Shown: positions 60,487 through 61,592 of the stretch, one piece after another
How positions within the stretch are numbered: position 1 is the stretch's first letter
Layout of the letters: each line of letters starts with the position of its first letter
NCBI GenBank assembly: GCA_030843315.1
Contig: JAUUPT010000020.1
Span: forward strand, 1-61,592
Length of the DNA: 61,592 bases
Reading direction: 5' to 3'
Source of the DNA: Bacteroidaceae bacterium
Lineage (GTDB): Bacteria; Bacteroidota; Bacteroidia; Bacteroidales; Bacteroidaceae
Notes under the pieces: model-generated
What the model saw: the letters and a program-made list of their open reading frames with translations, nothing else
Databases searched by the model: none
What the model was told of the DNA's origin: nothing
Made by a program: the position numbers and the translations under genes

Positions 60487-61380
60487 ATGATACAGACAAG
60501 ATTGAAAGGAATGGGGGTAGCGCTTATTACTCCTTTTAAAGAGGATGAGAGCGTTGATTATGATGCGTTGATGCGTTTGGTGGACTATCAACTTCAAAAC
60601 AATACCGATTTTTTGTGCGTACTGGGCACTACGGCAGAGACTCCGACGCTGACGGAAGATGAAAAGAAGAAAATAAAAAAAATGGTCATCGAACGCGTGA
60701 ACGGAAGAATACCTATTCTGCTCGGTGTAGGCGGAAACAATACCCGTGCCATAGTAGAAACGCTAAAGAATGATGATTTTACGGGAGTAGACGCGATTCT
60801 GTCTGTCGTTCCGTATTACAATAAACCTTCACAAGAAGGCATATACCAGCACTACAAGGCTATATCGGCAGCAACCGACCTGCCCATTGTGCTTTATAAC
60901 GTTCCCGGCCGTACTGGTGTGAACATGAAAGCCGAAACAACCTTGCGCATTGCGCGCGACTTTAAAAATGTAATAGCCATCAAGGAAGCCTCGGGCGATA
61001 TTACCCAGATGGATGATATTATCAAGAATAAACCTGCTGATTTCGACGTTATTTCGGGCGATGACGGTATAACCTTCCCTCTGATTACCTTGGGGGCAGT
61101 TGGTATCATCTCGGTTATCGGAAACGCATTTCCGCGCGAATTCAGCCGCATGGTACGTCTGGCATTACAAGGAGATTACGCAAATGCGCTGACCATTCAC
61201 CATAAATTTGCCGAATTATTCAAGCTTTTGTTTGTAGACGGCAATCCTGCGGGTGTAAAGGCCATGCTGAATGTGATGGGAATGATAGAAAACAAGCTCC
61301 GCTTGCCATTGGTACCAACCCGGATCACGACTTTCGAAGCTATGCGCAAGATATTGGACGAATTGAACATCAAGTGCTGA
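60487..61380 (+). CDS. dapA: 4-hydroxy-tetrahydrodipicolinate synthase
   Basis: The 297-residue TIM-barrel aldolase condenses pyruvate with aspartate semialdehyde in lysine and diaminopimelate synthesis. The Schiff-base lysine lies in NVIAIKEASGDI (about Lys166), the catalytic Tyr in IVLYNVPGRTGVN and LSVVPYYNKPSQEG, and the entry motif is LGTTAETPTLTEDE. Its length and layout are normal. It is monocistronic, with repeat array D and then a terminator directly downstream. Confidence 0.96.
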   Translation: MIQTRLKGMGVALITPFKEDESVDYDALMRLVDYQLQNNTDFLCVLGTTAETPTLTEDEKKKIKKMVIERVNGRIPILLGVGGNNTRAIVETLKNDDFTGVDAILSVVPYYNKPSQEGIYQHYKAISAATDLPIVLYNVPGRTGVNMKAETTLRIARDFKNVIAIKEASGDITQMDDIIKNKPADFDVISGDDGITFPLITLGAVGIISVIGNAFPREFSRMVRLALQGDYANALTIHHKFAELFKLLFVDGNPAGVKAMLNVMGMIENKLRLPLVPTRITTFEAMRKILDELNIKC

Positions 61381-61390
61381 GTCTAAAAAA

Positions 61391-61500
61391 CGCATCGTAT
61401 ATATACTAAAAACGCATCATCTGTTTACCCTGAACAGATGATGCGTTTGCTTTAAACAGACCATCCGTTTGGGGCAAACAGATGATGTGTTTTTATCATA
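61391..61500. repeat. 22-bp array D: CGCATCATCTG / CAGATGATGCG units
   Basis: Units start at 61391, 61413, 61435, 61457 and 61479, exactly 22 bases apart. The 11-mers are CGCATCGTATA, CGCATCATCTG, then inverted CAGATGATGCG, CAGACCATCCG and CAGATGATGTG, alternating with linkers such as TTTACCCTGAA, TTTGCTTTAAA and TTTGGGGCAAA. The second and third units make a perfect 16-bp inverted pair, 61410-61425 with 61433-61448. Words and linkers are shared with array C. Confidence 0.92.
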
Positions 61501-61502
61501 CG

Positions 61503-61537
61503 AAAAAGCCTCTGCAAGATACTTGCAAAGGCTTTTT
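61503..61537 (+). terminator. Intrinsic terminator after dapA and array D
   Basis: AAAAAGCCTcTGCAAG (61503-61518) pairs with CTTGCAaAGGCTTTTT (61522-61537) around ATA. The T run ends one base before the convergent tRNA gene, and the mirrored A run could also serve that tRNA. Confidence 0.85.
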
Positions 61538-61538
61538 G

Positions 61539-61592
61539 TGATCGCGACAGGATTCAAACCTGTAACCGGCTGATCCGTAGTCAGCTACTCTA
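61539..61592 (-). tRNA. tRNA-Arg (ACG), 5' part cut off by the window edge
   Basis: On the minus strand the anticodon stem GCTGA/TCAGC encloses CTACGGA, giving anticodon ACG (arginine). The T arm ACAGG-TTTGAAT-CCTGT and the 3' acceptor strand CGCGATC with discriminator A follow. No CCA is encoded. The D arm start and the 5' acceptor strand lie beyond the window. Confidence 0.9.

Overview
The window looks like chromosomal DNA of the genus Bacteroides. Promoters carry the Bacteroidetes -7 element TAnnTTTG, sometimes with a TTTG/TTG -33 box 19-21 bases upstream. Start codons mostly lack a Shine-Dalgarno sequence. The gene content also fits: a serine palmitoyltransferase of the bacterial sphingolipid pathway, a PCMD-domain lipoprotein, a CblA-like class A beta-lactamase, an HU protein fused to a winged helix, and NodT-type RND efflux. 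The species cannot be fixed from the sequence; the beta-lactamase points loosely to B. uniformis or relatives. A partial tRNA lies at each edge: Pro-UGG on the left, Arg-ACG on the right.

Layout. 1-3 kb: a small lipoprotein, then a histidine kinase/sigma-54 response regulator pair on the minus strand. 3-21 kb: a large plus-strand export locus with a TolC-like outer membrane factor, an HlyD-like adaptor, six consecutive full-length MacB/FtsX-type permeases and one ATPase. 21-25 kb, minus strand: a membrane protein, an HU-like protein, an M48 protease and serine palmitoyltransferase. 25-29 kb, plus strand: a lipid kinase, aspS and a GtrA protein. 29-31.5 kb, minus strand: agmatine-to-putrescine genes and a DUF2148 protein. 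31.5-33.3 kb: a FetAB-like transporter with a small tail-anchored protein between its subunits, facing two lipoprotein genes. 34-38.4 kb: Nif3-like and zinc-ribbon genes, then a PCMD lipoprotein and a beta-barrel. 38.5-45.5 kb: an RND efflux operon and the beta-lactamase. 45.5-52.4 kb, minus strand: a lone HsdR_N-domain protein and four related sensor-kinase-like genes. 52.4-61.4 kb: amn, holA, an AT-rich kilobase, an HTH regulator, pyrK-pyrD, trmD (minus), ligA and dapA.

Four observations stand out. (1) The tolC gene and the third permease gene each have a sigma-54-like promoter (TGGYAY-N5-TTGA), preceded at exactly the same distance (82 bp, start to start) by the same tripartite dyad CGCAC-N7-GTGCG-N5-GCAC. 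This is a ready-made model for control by the adjacent sigma-54 response regulator. (2) In the kinase cluster two genes are intact histidine kinases. The other two keep a large periplasmic TPR-like sensor but have lost the phospho-accepting His and the ATP-binding boxes. The three intergenic regions of this cluster are homologous and retain remains of the amn promoter and amn 5' end, so the cluster grew by tandem duplication next to amn. (3) Four intergenic arrays share an exact 22-bp period built of alternating 11-mers that can appear in either orientation; two of them share sequence. (4) A perfect 19-bp hairpin ends five bases before the start codon of the RND outer-membrane gene, and an inverted pair of about 50-bp REP-like repeats sits inside the same operon.
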